Shown piece by piece: positions 25,647 to 33,793 of a stretch of 64,000 nt of DNA. The notes under the pieces are model-generated. The model had not been told where the DNA came from. It saw only the letters and a list, made by a program, of their open reading frames with translations, and did not search any database. The stretch is from Actinobacteria bacterium OK074 (GTDB taxonomy: Bacteria > Actinomycetota > Actinomycetes > Streptomycetales > Streptomycetaceae). Positions within the stretch are counted from its first letter, which is position 1. Each line of letters starts with the position of its first letter. Both the position numbers and the translations under genes were made by a program. Location: positions 1 to 64,000 of the forward strand of contig LJCV01000249.1 of assembly GCA_001298575.1 (NCBI GenBank), read 5' to 3'.

Positions 25647-25648
25647 TC

Positions 25649-26692
25649 ATGAGACCTCCGACCATCCGTGACGTCGCCGAACGGGCCGGTGTGTCGAAGT
25701 CGCTGGTCTCCCTGGTGCTGCGCGGCGCCGCGCAGGTGCGGCCGGAGAAGCGGCGGGCCGTGCTGGCCGCCGTCGAGGAACTCGGCTACCGGCCCAACGC
25801 CGCCGCCCGCAGTCTCAGCGAGCGCCGCACCCTCCCCCACTCTCGGCTTCGCTCGAGCGGGGGGACCCCCATGGCCGGCGTCCTCCTCAACGACCTGCGC
25901 AACCCTTGGTTCGTGGAACTCCTCGACGGACTGGGCGCCCGCCTCCACGACAGCGGGCTGCGCATGCTGCTGGCCGACGGCCGGCTCAACCGGCGCCTGG
26001 GCGAGGACCTCACCCGCACCTTCACGGAACTGCGGGTCGACGGAATCGTCGCGGTCGGCACCCTGCCCGCCTCGGACGAACTGCGCGCCGCCGCGAGACA
26101 CATCCCCACCGTGGTCGCGGGCGCCCGCGAACCGGTGCTGCCGCACGTCGACGTCGTCGCGGGCGACGACGCGCACGGCGCCCGGCTGGCCACCGAGCAC
26201 CTCATCGGTCTCGGCCACCGCCGCATCGCCCACATCGCCGGGCAGGGCGTGGTCGGCGAACTGCGCCGCACCGCCTTCGAGACGGTCGTGCGCGAACACG
26301 GACTGACCGGCCTCGCGACGGTCGAACAGGGCGACCTGACCGAGGAGGGCGGCTACCGCGCCATGGTCCGCCTGCTCACCGCCCCGCACCCGCCGACCGC
26401 CGTCTTCGCCTTCAACGACATCGCCTGCGTCGGCGCCCTGTCGGCAGCCGAGGAGTCGGGCCTCCAGGTGCCGCGCGACCTCTCCCTCGTCGGTTACGAC
26501 AACACCTACCTGGCGCGGCTGCGACACCTGTGGCTGACCACCGTGGACAGCGCCAGCCACGACATCGGCCGCCGCGCGGCCCAGCACCTCCTCGACCGGA
26601 TGGCGGACCCGGCCCGCCCGGGCGAGACGGTCCTGTCACCGCCGACACTCGAGGTACGGGGCACGACGGGGCCACCGACGCGGGACCCCTGA
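25649..26692 (+). CDS. LacI family regulator with repeat insertion in the hinge
   Basis: A 347-residue LacI-type repressor. The N-terminal helix-turn-helix reads TIRDVAERAGVSKSLVSLVL and the hinge starts RPNAAARSLSERR. Normally the hinge passes directly to the first core strand (here GVLLNDLRNPWF), but about 14 extra residues (TLPHSRLRSSGGTP) intervene, encoded by a palindromic repeat at 25832-25872. The periplasmic-binding-like core and its helix ending SHDIGRRAAQHLLDRM are otherwise normal. It is divergent from the oxidoreductase gene and has palindromic candidate operators on both sides. The insert separates the DNA-binding and ligand domains and may alter or abolish repression; the frame is kept intact. 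ATG 25649 has no strong ribosome site, suggesting leaderless or weak translation. Confidence 0.88.
   Translation: MRPPTIRDVAERAGVSKSLVSLVLRGAAQVRPEKRRAVLAAVEELGYRPNAAARSLSERRTLPHSRLRSSGGTPMAGVLLNDLRNPWFVELLDGLGARLHDSGLRMLLADGRLNRRLGEDLTRTFTELRVDGIVAVGTLPASDELRAAARHIPTVVAGAREPVLPHVDVVAGDDAHGARLATEHLIGLGHRRIAHIAGQGVVGELRRTAFETVVREHGLTGLATVEQGDLTEEGGYRAMVRLLTAPHPPTAVFAFNDIACVGALSAAEESGLQVPRDLSLVGYDNTYLARLRHLWLTTVDSASHDIGRRAAQHLLDRMADPARPGETVLSPPTLEVRGTTGPPTRDP
25832..25872. repeat. Palindromic repeat element inserted in frame in a LacI gene
   Basis: The stretch begins CTCCCCCACTCTCGG, has a GCTTCGCT loop and continues CGAGCGGGGGGACCCCCAT, an imperfect hairpin. From memory, near-identical copies are frequent between genes in Streptomyces chromosomes. 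Here it lies inside coding sequence, adds a multiple of three bases and encodes the extra hinge residues of the LacI protein. Confidence 0.75.
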
Positions 26693-26747
26693 CCGACGGG
26701 CCCCGAAGACCGCGCTGCCCTCACGCACGGGGTCGAGGAGGCGACGA

Positions 26748-27584
26748 TCACCCGCCCCCCGCCGCCGCGGCAGGCGTCCAGCCCAGCAGCCGGGCCGGGT
26801 TCGTGCACAGGATCCGCCGGGTCTCGGCGGGGCCGAGTTCCGCCGTCAGCCAGGTCAGGGTCGTTCCGTAGACCCGGTCCTGCTCGTGCCGGGTCCAGGG
26901 CCAGTCGCTGCCCCACAGCATCCGTTCGGCGCCGCCGGTGCCCAGCAGGCGGCGCAGCATCGCCGTGGCCGCCCCGGGTGCCGAACGGTAGGGCGCGGCG
27001 GCCTTCACCCACACGTGCGGCGCGGCCAGCAGGCGGGAGAGCGCGGCGGCGCCGGGGTGGGACAGGGACGCGGCGGCCGGGAGCCCGAGATGGTCGACGA
27101 CCACCGCGCCGGGCCAGCGCAGCAGCCACGGTTCCAGCTCCGCCCACTGGCGCTGCTGGGCCTGCACCTCCAAGTGGAGCGCGCGGGCGGCGAGTTCACG
27201 GGCGAGGCGTTGCCAGAGCGGCTCGCCGAGCGGGGGCACCGGGCGGTCGATCAGGTTGAGACGGATTCCGCACACGCCCGCCGTCACGAGCCGGTCGAGT
27301 TCTTCCCCCGGTGTGCCGGGGTCGACGACGGCCACGCCGCGGAGGCGGTCCGGGGCCTTGCCGAGGGCGTCCAGCAGGTGGGAGTTGTCCGTGCCGAGGA
27401 AGCTCGGCTGCACCAGCACCCCGGCCGCGAGGCCGTGGACGTCCAGCAGTGACAGGTAGGCGTCCACCGTGGCGTCGTAGTCCGGACTGTAGCGCCGCTC
27501 GTGCGCCAGGCGCAGACCGCGGGTGAAGACGTGGGCGTGGGTGTCGAAGGCCGCCGGCGGGCAGAGGGGGTCGGTGGAGGTCAC
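26748..27584 (-). CDS. Amidohydrolase, 2-pyrone-4,6-dicarboxylate hydrolase-like
   Basis: A 278-residue TIM-barrel metal-dependent hydrolase of the amidohydrolase-2 group. Metal-ligand motifs are FDTHAHVFTR near the N-terminus, VVVDHLGLP near residue 155 and MLWGSDWPW near 225 (the final Asp). The pattern HxH with a late WGSDWPWT is that of 2-pyrone-4,6-dicarboxylate hydrolases and related lactonases, so it probably opens a lactone in aromatic or sugar-acid breakdown. It is divergent from the GntR regulator, with a palindrome at 27596-27613 between them. It ends 55 bases from the convergent LacI gene. Confidence 0.8.
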   Translation of the reverse strand: MTSTDPLCPPAAFDTHAHVFTRGLRLAHERRYSPDYDATVDAYLSLLDVHGLAAGVLVQPSFLGTDNSHLLDALGKAPDRLRGVAVVDPGTPGEELDRLVTAGVCGIRLNLIDRPVPPLGEPLWQRLARELAARALHLEVQAQQRQWAELEPWLLRWPGAVVVDHLGLPAAASLSHPGAAALSRLLAAPHVWVKAAAPYRSAPGAATAMLRRLLGTGGAERMLWGSDWPWTRHEQDRVYGTTLTWLTAELGPAETRRILCTNPARLLGWTPAAAAGGG

Positions 27585-27595
27585 GCGTCGAAGAA

Positions 27596-27613
27596 TAGTC
27601 CTATGAAGGACTA
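27596..27613. promoter_or_regulatory. GntR-type operator between amidohydrolase and GntR genes
   Basis: TAGTCCT-ATGA-AGGACTA is a perfect 7-bp inverted repeat with a 4-base spacer. It lies 11 bases upstream of the amidohydrolase start on one side and 35 bases upstream of the GntR start on the other, well placed to control both. Confidence 0.7.
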
Positions 27614-27648
27614 GACGTCAGGAGGAATCGAGACCATGCTTTCTCGCC

Positions 27649-28413
27649 ATGCAGTCCTTCTCACCCACGCCAGAGAGTCCCGGAGCGGCCGACCTCGCCC
27701 GGACCGACGCGCGCCTGCCGTTGCACGCCCGGCTCCGGGAGGTGCTCGCCGAGCGCATCCGCTCCGGGGAGTGGTCTCCCGACCAGCCGCTGCCCGCCGA
27801 GTCCGCCCTGGTCGACCACTACGGGGTGTCCCTGGGGACCATGAGGCGCGTCTTCCGCGACCTCGTGGACGAGGGCCTGCTCGAACGGCGCCAGGGGACC
27901 GGGACGTTCGTCCGGCGGGCCTCCCTCGACGCCTCCCTCTTCCGCTTCTTCCGGTTCGGGACCCCGGGCGGCGGCTTTCCGCAGAGCCGCATTCTCTCCG
28001 CCGCCCGGCAGGTGAGCACGCCGGCCATCGCGTCCGCGCTCGGCATCACCACGGGCAGCGAGGTGCTGCACCTGCACCGGCTGCGGCTCTACGACGAGCA
28101 ACCCGTCCTCGTCGAGGACATCTGGCTTCCGCTGCCCCTGTTCGGGCCGCTGGAGCGGATCGGCACCGACGACCTCGGTGACCTGCTGTATCCGACGTAC
28201 GAACGCTGCTGCGGGCAGATCGTCGCGGCCGCCACGGAGGAACTCACCATCGAGACCGCCACCGCGGCCGACGCGCTCCTCCTGGGCTGCGGCCGGGCCG
28301 AGCCCGTGGCCGTGGTCGAACGGGTCGCCCGCTCCCACGACGCCCGGCCCCTGGAATACCGCCGCTCGCGCGGGCTCGCCCACACCTTCCGCTACCGCAT
28401 CGACATCCGCTGA
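27649..28413 (+). CDS. GntR family regulator, HutC/UTRA subfamily
   Basis: A 254-residue regulator. The winged helix-turn-helix spans residues about 20-85 (LREVLAERIRSGEWSPDQPL ... VSLGTMRRVFRDLVDEGLLE ... GTGTFV) and the UTRA ligand-binding domain about 100-250, with LHLHRLRLYDEQPVLVEDI. Such proteins sense small sugar phosphates, amino acids or aromatic acids. No other in-frame start exists between a stop at 27604 and ATG 27649; the strong AGGAGG lies 22 bases upstream, nearer to an out-of-frame ATG at 27636, so translation start is slightly odd. It likely controls the divergent amidohydrolase and the MFS carrier 52 bases downstream. Confidence 0.88.
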   Translation: MQSFSPTPESPGAADLARTDARLPLHARLREVLAERIRSGEWSPDQPLPAESALVDHYGVSLGTMRRVFRDLVDEGLLERRQGTGTFVRRASLDASLFRFFRFGTPGGGFPQSRILSAARQVSTPAIASALGITTGSEVLHLHRLRLYDEQPVLVEDIWLPLPLFGPLERIGTDDLGDLLYPTYERCCGQIVAAATEELTIETATAADALLLGCGRAEPVAVVERVARSHDARPLEYRRSRGLAHTFRYRIDIR

Positions 28414-28465
28414 CCCCGCTTGCCGCCCACCCACGATCCCCGCACACGAAGAGAGCCGCCTCCTC

Positions 28466-29743
28466 ATGTTCGCCTGGTACCGGGACACCGACACACCACA
28501 GAAGAGAGCGTTCTGGGCCGCCTTCGGCGGCTGGACGCTCGAAGCCGCCGACGCCCAGATGTTCGGCCTCGTCCTGCCGACCCTGCTGGCCACCTGGCAT
28601 CTGAGCACCGGAGCCGCCGGCACGCTCGCCTCCGTCACCCTCGTCTTCACCGCGATCGGCGGCTGGCTGGCGGGCTGGGCCTCCGACCGCTACGGCCGCG
28701 TCCGGGTCCTGCAGTGGACGATCGTCGTCTACTCCGTCGCCACCGTCCTCATCGGCTTCACCGCCGACTACTCCCAGCTGATGGTCCTGCGCAGCATCCA
28801 GGGCTTCGGTTTCGGCGGCGAATGGGCGGCCGGAGCCGTCCTGGTCGGCGAGTACATGGGGACCCGCAACCGCGGCCGGGCCCTGGGCGCCGTACAGAGC
28901 GGGTGGGCGCTGGGCTGGGGGCTCGCGCTGGCGACGTACACCGTGCTGTTCAGCCTCTTCCCGGAGGAGTGGGCCTGGCGGTCGATGTTCTGGCTCGGCG
29001 CGCTGCCCGCCGTCCTGGTCATCGCCATCCGCCGCAAGGTCACCGACCCGCCGCTGTACCGGCAGCGGGCCGCGAAGGCCGAGAACCGGGTGTCCCTGCT
29101 GCGGATCTTCCGGCCCGACCTGCTGCGCGTCACCCTGCTCGGCGCCCTGCTGGGCCTGGGCAGCCACGGCGGCTACTACGCGCTGACCACCTTCCTGCCG
29201 ACGTACCTGCGCACCACCCACGGCCTGTCGGTCCTCAAGACCAGCGGCTACCTGTCGGTCTTCATCGCCGCCGCGTTCCTCGGCTACCTCACCTCGGGCA
29301 CCCTGGCCGACCGCATCGGCCGCCGCAGGAACATCATGTTCTTCGCGGTGATGTGCCTGGTCTCGGTCGTGACGTATCTGTTCCTGCCGATCAGCGACAC
29401 GCAGATGTTCTTCCTCGGCATTCCGCTCGGCTTCTTCTCCGCCGGCATCCCCGCCGGACTCGGATCGCTCTTCGCCGAGCTGTACCCGACCGCGATCCGC
29501 GGCACCGGGCAGGGCTTCTGCTACAACTTCGGCCGCATCGTCGCGGCGGCGTTCCCCGCCTTCGTCGGCTTCCTCAGCGACCGGCTCGGCATGGGCACCA
29601 GCATCGGCCTCTTCGCGGGCAGCGCCTACGGCATCGCCGTCCTCGCCGTCGCGCTCCTGCCCGAGACCGCGCACAAGGAACTCGACGCCCCCGCGGACCC
29701 CGTGGACGGGGCGCCCGTGCCGCCGGTCGCGTCGGCCCGCTGA
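28466..29743 (+). CDS. MFS transporter, metabolite:H+ symporter (acid uptake) type
   Basis: A 425-residue major facilitator with twelve predicted spans. The loop motif GWASDRYGRVRVLQW follows span 2, GFGFGGEWAAGAVLVGEYM is the span-4/5 motif of the aromatic acid/sialate (AAHS/NanT-like) symporter group, and LADRIGRRRN marks the second-half repeat. It should import an organic acid with protons. The start ATG is preceded by GAAGAGAG. It follows the GntR gene and precedes the GntP-type carrier on the same strand, so the unit probably handles a sugar acid or aromatic-derived acid processed by the divergent amidohydrolase. Confidence 0.9.
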   Translation: MFAWYRDTDTPQKRAFWAAFGGWTLEAADAQMFGLVLPTLLATWHLSTGAAGTLASVTLVFTAIGGWLAGWASDRYGRVRVLQWTIVVYSVATVLIGFTADYSQLMVLRSIQGFGFGGEWAAGAVLVGEYMGTRNRGRALGAVQSGWALGWGLALATYTVLFSLFPEEWAWRSMFWLGALPAVLVIAIRRKVTDPPLYRQRAAKAENRVSLLRIFRPDLLRVTLLGALLGLGSHGGYYALTTFLPTYLRTTHGLSVLKTSGYLSVFIAAAFLGYLTSGTLADRIGRRRNIMFFAVMCLVSVVTYLFLPISDTQMFFLGIPLGFFSAGIPAGLGSLFAELYPTAIRGTGQGFCYNFGRIVAAAFPAFVGFLSDRLGMGTSIGLFAGSAYGIAVLAVALLPETAHKELDAPADPVDGAPVPPVASAR

Positions 29744-29751
29744 AGCATCTC

Positions 29752-29763
29752 TGGACCGGTCCA
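29752..29763. promoter_or_regulatory. Second copy of the TGGACCGGTCCA palindrome
   Basis: This perfect 12-bp palindrome lies eight bases after the MFS stop and about 100 bases before the GntP start. It is identical to the site at 25552 near the LacI gene, so the same regulator may act here. Confidence 0.5.
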
Positions 29764-29847
29764 CGGGCCGAGCCGCCCTGCGCGTCCCCGACCGGTCCAC
29801 GGGCCGAGCCGCCCGCCGCGTTCCCGACCGGCCCACCGCCGGAATCC
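29755..29847. repeat. 36-bp tandem repeat before the GntP gene
   Basis: Two nearly identical 36-base units (29755-29790 and 29791-29826), each starting ACCGGTCCACGGGCCGAGCC, are followed by a partial third beginning ACCGGCCCACC at 29827. They fill most of the gap between the MFS and GntP genes. Confidence 0.8.
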
Positions 29848-29863
29848 GAAAGGCACCCCCCGT

Positions 29864-31300
29864 ATGACCCCGCACGCCTGGTCGCTGCTGCTCGTCCTGA
29901 CAGTGGCGATCGCCGTGTTGATCGTCCTGATCAACTCCCGGCTCCGCATACATCCGTTCGTCGCGCTGATCGTCGTCACCGTCGGCACGGGACTGGCGGC
30001 CGGTGAACCCGTCGCCAAGCTGACGGCGTCCATCGAGGACGGCGCCGGCGGCACCCTGGGAGACGTCGGCATCACGCTGGCGCTGGGTGCCATGCTCGGC
30101 CGGCTGCTCTCCGACTCGGGCGCCACCGACGCCATCGCGCACGCCATCGTGGACCGGTCCAGCACCCGACGGCTGCCGTGGCTGGTCGCGGGCGCCGCCT
30201 TCGTCATCGGCGTGCCGATGTTCTTCGAGGTCGGCCTGATCGTGCTGCTGCCCCTGATCTTCGGCGTGGCACGCAGGCTGGAGGCGCAAGGCGGCACGAA
30301 CGGTTCCCCGTACGTCCTGCTGGGGGTGCCCGCCATCGCGGCCCTCTCCACGCTGCACGGCATGCTCCCGCCCCACCCCGGCCCGCTGACCGCCATGACC
30401 GGCCTGCACGCCGACCTCGGCCTGACCCTCCTGGTCGGCATCGTCTGCGCCGTCCCGACCATCGTGCTGTCCGGCCCCGTCTACGCCCGGTGGATCGCGC
30501 CCCGGCTCGCCGACGTCCGCCCGGACCCCGAACTGGTGGCCCAGTTCACCGGCAACGGACCCCGGCCCGTCCCCGCCCCCCTCGGCCCGACCGGCCCCGG
30601 CGCGCAGAGCCGGACGGAGGCCGAACGCCGCTCCCCGGTACCCACGGCCCTCGCCGTGTCCGCCGTCCTGATCCCCGTCCTGCTCATGCTGCTGCGCACA
30701 CTCGCCGAGACCACGCTCGACGAGTCCAGCGGGCTGCGCGCCGCGCTGACCTTCGCCGGTGAACCCCTCATCGCGATGCTCGCCGGATTCCTCTTCGCCC
30801 TGGGCGTCACCGTGTTCGGCGGGAACAGCGAGGGCGAGGAGACGCGCCGCTCGCTGACGGGGAGTCTGCAGTCCATCGCCTCCATCCTGCTGATCATCGG
30901 CGGTGGCGGTGCGTTCAAACAGGTCCTCCAGGACTCCGGCATCGGCGACGCCATCGCGTCGGCGGCCGAGGGGGCCCATCTGAACCTGATCGTCCTGGGC
31001 TGGCTGATCGCCCTGCTCCTGTCCCTGACCACCGGCTCGGCCACGGTCGGCATCGTCTCCGCCACCGGCATCGTCGCACCGATGATCGGCACCGGCGGCG
31101 GCCTGGAGGCGTCCTTGCTCGTGGTCGCGATCGGCTCGGGCTCGCTCGGCCTGAACTACGTCAACCACGCCGGATTCTGGCTGGTCAAGGAGTCCTTCGG
31201 CATGGACCTGACGCAGGCCGCGAAGACACAGACCGTCGTACAGACACTGGTGAGCGTGCTCGGCCTCGGGATGGCGCTGCTTCTGTCCGTGTTCGCCTGA
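29864..31300 (+). CDS. GntP family gluconate/sugar-acid:H+ symporter
   Basis: A 478-residue carrier with about twelve to fourteen hydrophobic segments. Family features include IHPFVALIVVTVGTGLAAG near the N-terminus, VPMFFEVGLIVLLPLIFG, STLHGMLPPHPGPL and the late GSGSLGLNYVNHAGFWLVKE. It imports gluconate or a similar hydroxy acid. It follows the MFS gene after a 120-base gap that contains a tandem repeat and a palindrome. A further copy of TGGACCGGTCCA lies inside the gene at 30150-30161. The start ATG has GAAAGG upstream. Confidence 0.92.
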   Translation: MTPHAWSLLLVLTVAIAVLIVLINSRLRIHPFVALIVVTVGTGLAAGEPVAKLTASIEDGAGGTLGDVGITLALGAMLGRLLSDSGATDAIAHAIVDRSSTRRLPWLVAGAAFVIGVPMFFEVGLIVLLPLIFGVARRLEAQGGTNGSPYVLLGVPAIAALSTLHGMLPPHPGPLTAMTGLHADLGLTLLVGIVCAVPTIVLSGPVYARWIAPRLADVRPDPELVAQFTGNGPRPVPAPLGPTGPGAQSRTEAERRSPVPTALAVSAVLIPVLLMLLRTLAETTLDESSGLRAALTFAGEPLIAMLAGFLFALGVTVFGGNSEGEETRRSLTGSLQSIASILLIIGGGGAFKQVLQDSGIGDAIASAAEGAHLNLIVLGWLIALLLSLTTGSATVGIVSATGIVAPMIGTGGGLEASLLVVAIGSGSLGLNYVNHAGFWLVKESFGMDLTQAAKTQTVVQTLVSVLGLGMALLLSVFA

Positions 31301-31320
31301 TGACGGCTCGTCGGCCCGTG

Positions 31321-31746
31321 CCGTGCACGGGCTGCCGGCCTTCGCCACCATGTTTCGTGATCGGCACGGACGCCTTCCTCGTCGCCCGCTGCTGCCCACC
31401 CTGGCCCGCACCTTCGACGTCTCCGGCGGTGTCTCCGGCTGGACGGTCAGCGCCTACGCGCTCGGCTACGCCCTGTTCGCCCTGGTCGCCGGACCGCTCT
31501 CGGACGGCCGCGACCGGCGCCGGGTGCTGGTGGGCGGGCTCGTCGGGTTCCTGGTGACGACCGCGCTGTGCGGTTTCGCGCAGGGCTTCTGGACGACGAT
31601 CCTGTGCCGGTTCCTGTGCCGGTTCCTGGCCGGGGTGAGCACCGCGTTCGTCTCCCCGCAGATCTGGGCCTCCATCCCGGGCCTGGTCCGGCCCGAGCGG
31701 ATCGCGCGCACCATGGGCTTCGCCACCGCCGACTCCTCCACCCCGA
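31321..31746 (+). pseudogene. MFS transporter, N-terminal remnant with frameshifts
   Basis: The first about 130 residues of a drug-efflux-type MFS protein remain. Reading starts in frame 3 (GLPAFATM), continues in frame 1 for FVIGTDAFLVA and returns to frame 3 for PLLPTLARTFDVSGGVSGWT, so an extra T near 31353 and a missing C near 31390 break the gene. Later parts include ALVAGPLSDGRDRRRVLVGG, and a 12-base direct duplication gives CRFLCRFLAG near 31605-31628. Similarity stops at GFATADSS, about a third of normal length, where an ArsR fragment begins. Confidence 0.85.
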
Positions 31747-31921
31747 CCGGGACGAGATCCCCCTGGACCGGGTGCTGCACGCGCTGAGTGATCCGATCCG
31801 GCGTGACATCGCGCGGGTGCTGTACGACGAGGGTTCGCGGGTCTGCGGTCAACTCGACTTCCCCGGCCTCCTGGACGCGGCCCAGGTGACGGCGCCGGCG
31901 CCCGCCCTCACGCCCGCCTGA
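31745..31921 (+). pseudogene. ArsR-type regulator, N-terminal remnant
   Basis: In a different frame from the MFS remnant, DEIPLDRVLHALSDPIRRDI and VLYDEGSRVCGQLDFPG match the start of ArsR winged-helix regulators up to just before the recognition helix (normally SKSTLSHH). It then runs into unrelated residues and stops at 31921. No start codon or ribosome site fits. It looks like the second half of a deletion junction. Confidence 0.75.
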
Positions 31922-31937
31922 CGGGACTGTCCCGGCC

Positions 31938-32591
31938 TCAGTTCCCGGGGCGCCCGTAGACCGCGCTCATGAAGACCGCGACGAGCGTGTCCAGCAGCCG
32001 GTCCTCGGCGAGGGCCGGGCTCTGGCCGCCGAAGGTGCTGAACAGGGCGCGTTCCACCATCCAGTTCAGCGAGACGGCGAGGTCTCGGGCCGGGATGCCC
32101 TCGGGGGCGGCCCCGCGGCGGCGTTCGGACTCGATCGCCGCGGTCACCTCCGCCACGAACTGCTCCATCACCTGCGCCCACAGATCCTTGACGGCGGCGC
32201 TGGTGTACTGCGCCGCCGCTGCCGCCGACGCGATTGCGCGGTGGGAGGCGAAGGTCGCGCAGAACGGGCCGATCGCGTCCCGCCAGCCCTGCTCCGGGCC
32301 CTCGGTGAGCCGCAGGAGCGCGTCCCCGCGGTTGGACCGCGCCTCTTCCACGACCCGGTCGAACAGCGCGAGCAGCACCTGTTCCTTGGACGAGAAGTAG
32401 AAGTAGAAGGTCGGCCGGGACAGGCCCGCGCCCCTGGCCAGCTGGTCCACCGAGATCTCCGACAGCGGCCGCTCGGCGAACAGCCGCTCCGCGGTCGCCA
32501 GGATCGCCCGTTCCCGGTCGTCTCCGCCGAATCCGCGGGTCCTGCGTCCCCTCGGCGATGGTGCGGTGGTCGGCCCGGGCGCGGAGTCCAT
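31938..32591 (-). CDS. TetR family regulator
   Basis: A 217-residue repressor. The helix-turn-helix is at residues about 25-72 (ILATAERLFAERPLSEISVD ... GAGLSRPTFYFYFSSKEQVL), a strong match to the EthR-like group, and the remaining helices form the ligand/dimer domain (AIGPFCATFASHRAIASAAA). It is divergent from the EthD-like gene, with the palindrome GTTGACTTAATCAAC at 32626-32640 between them. It probably controls that gene and its decayed neighbours. ATG 32591 is the likely start. Confidence 0.88.
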   Translation of the reverse strand: MDSAPGPTTAPSPRGRRTRGFGGDDRERAILATAERLFAERPLSEISVDQLARGAGLSRPTFYFYFSSKEQVLLALFDRVVEEARSNRGDALLRLTEGPEQGWRDAIGPFCATFASHRAIASAAAAAQYTSAAVKDLWAQVMEQFVAEVTAAIESERRRGAAPEGIPARDLAVSLNWMVERALFSTFGGQSPALAEDRLLDTLVAVFMSAVYGRPGN

Positions 32592-32625
32592 GGCGGGAGC
32601 CTACCAATCCCGTTCTCGACGGAGC

Positions 32626-32640
32626 GTTGACTTAATCAAC
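32626..32640. promoter_or_regulatory. TetR-type operator overlapping a -35 box
   Basis: GTTGACTTAATCAAC is a 15-bp palindrome (5-bp arms, 5-base spacer). TTGACT inside it can be the -35 of the rightward transcript, so binding of the divergent TetR protein (31938) would block it. Confidence 0.65.
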
Positions 32641-32805
32641 ACTGTGTCGAATGCTGTTCTCCGGCTGTTCCGCCGGTGCAACGGCCTTCCTCTGGACAAG
32701 GGTCACGTGATGAGCAGGCCGACACCCCCGGAACCCGTGCCGACCGTGTTCGCGGTGCCCACCACTGAACGCGTCCCTGAGCGCGTCCCCGCAGAGGAAG
32801 ACCAC

Positions 32806-33645
32806 ATGGCGAACATCTCCAGCGACAGAGAACCCGCCGGGCGCGCCGCCTCCGAAGCCGCGGGTGCGGGTGCCGGACCGGTCAGGACCACCTCCTTCGT
32901 GGCCCCGGTCCTGCTCCGCACGGACCTGCCGCGGGAAGCCGCCCTGCGGTACTGGGCGGGACCGCACGCCGAGATCGTCGGCCGCTCGCCCAACATGGTC
33001 GAGTACGTCCAGCGCCCCTTCTCGCCGACCGACCACGGCTACTGGCCCTCGTCCCCGACGGTGGGCACCGCCGTCCCCGAGGGCTGGCGCTGCGACGGCG
33101 TCGCCGAGGTCCGCTTCGCGAGCACGGCCGCCCTGCTCGCCATGCCGCTGCTCATGCGGGAGGTCTACCTCGACGAACAGAACGTCTTCGAGCGGGTCCT
33201 CGGACAGCTCACCCACCCGGGCGGAGGCCGCTGGTGGACCGACGGGCACCACGACGCCGTCGGCCACCGTACGGTCCTGCTGCTGCGCCGACGGCAAGGG
33301 GTGGGCGGCCGGGCGTTCCGGGCCTACGTCCACCACCGCATCGGCCCCGCGCTCCACGCCGCCGGCGCGCGCGACCTGCGGACCTACACCTTCCTGCCCT
33401 GGTCGCGGCTCGTGCACCCCACCCCCGGTGTCTCCCACGACAACCCCGCCTTCCGCCGCTACCAGGGCTGCGCCGTGATCGGAACCGGCAGCCGTACGGC
33501 CATGGCCGAGCTGCTGGAGTCTCCGCAGGTCGCCGGGATCGTCGCCGACCAGCACACGGTCCTGACGGCCGCTCACGCGTACACCGTGGAACGAAGCGTG
33601 CCCGTCATCCGCGCCCGGCGGACGCGGACGCGGTCCTGCCGGTGA
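32806..33645 (+). CDS. EthD-domain protein
   Basis: A 279-residue protein with two ferredoxin-like (EthD/dimeric alpha-beta barrel) halves. The first half contains VAPVLLRTDLPREAALRYW followed by GPHAEIVGRSPNMVEYVQR, the EthD signature (W..H...), and the second GRAFRAYVHHRIGPALHAAG. EthD proteins accompany oxidoreductases in ether or polycyclic compound breakdown and may act as isomerase-like or accessory factors. ATG 32806 is chosen for GAGGAAG five bases upstream; ATG 32710 and a frame to 32566 are longer options. A truncated SDR follows 148 bases downstream, so part of an original operon may be lost. Regulation by the divergent TetR is likely. Confidence 0.75.
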   Translation: MANISSDREPAGRAASEAAGAGAGPVRTTSFVAPVLLRTDLPREAALRYWAGPHAEIVGRSPNMVEYVQRPFSPTDHGYWPSSPTVGTAVPEGWRCDGVAEVRFASTAALLAMPLLMREVYLDEQNVFERVLGQLTHPGGGRWWTDGHHDAVGHRTVLLLRRRQGVGGRAFRAYVHHRIGPALHAAGARDLRTYTFLPWSRLVHPTPGVSHDNPAFRRYQGCAVIGTGSRTAMAELLESPQVAGIVADQHTVLTAAHAYTVERSVPVIRARRTRTRSCR

Positions 33646-33793
33646 CGTGGCTTCCCGCGAGGCAGGGACCGCGGATCCATGGACAAACCTTCCTCTCCCG
33701 CCCCCGGACGGGCGCTCCTACGGTCGAGGCTGCGGGCGGCTCATCTGCTCATCGGCTCATCGGCCCGCGGCCGGCGAAGGAGAGAAGACCCCC

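Noticed and set aside
27636..28181. Out-of-frame ATG with a strong AGGAGG site before the GntR gene
   Set aside because: The resulting protein is Arg/Pro-rich and overlaps the GntR domain in another frame; considered a possible leader effect only.
28244..31411. 1055-codon minus-strand frame opposite the MFS and GntP genes
   Set aside because: The composition (Gly, Gln, Asp, Arg) and lack of domains identify it as a shadow; both plus-strand carriers have clear membrane topology.
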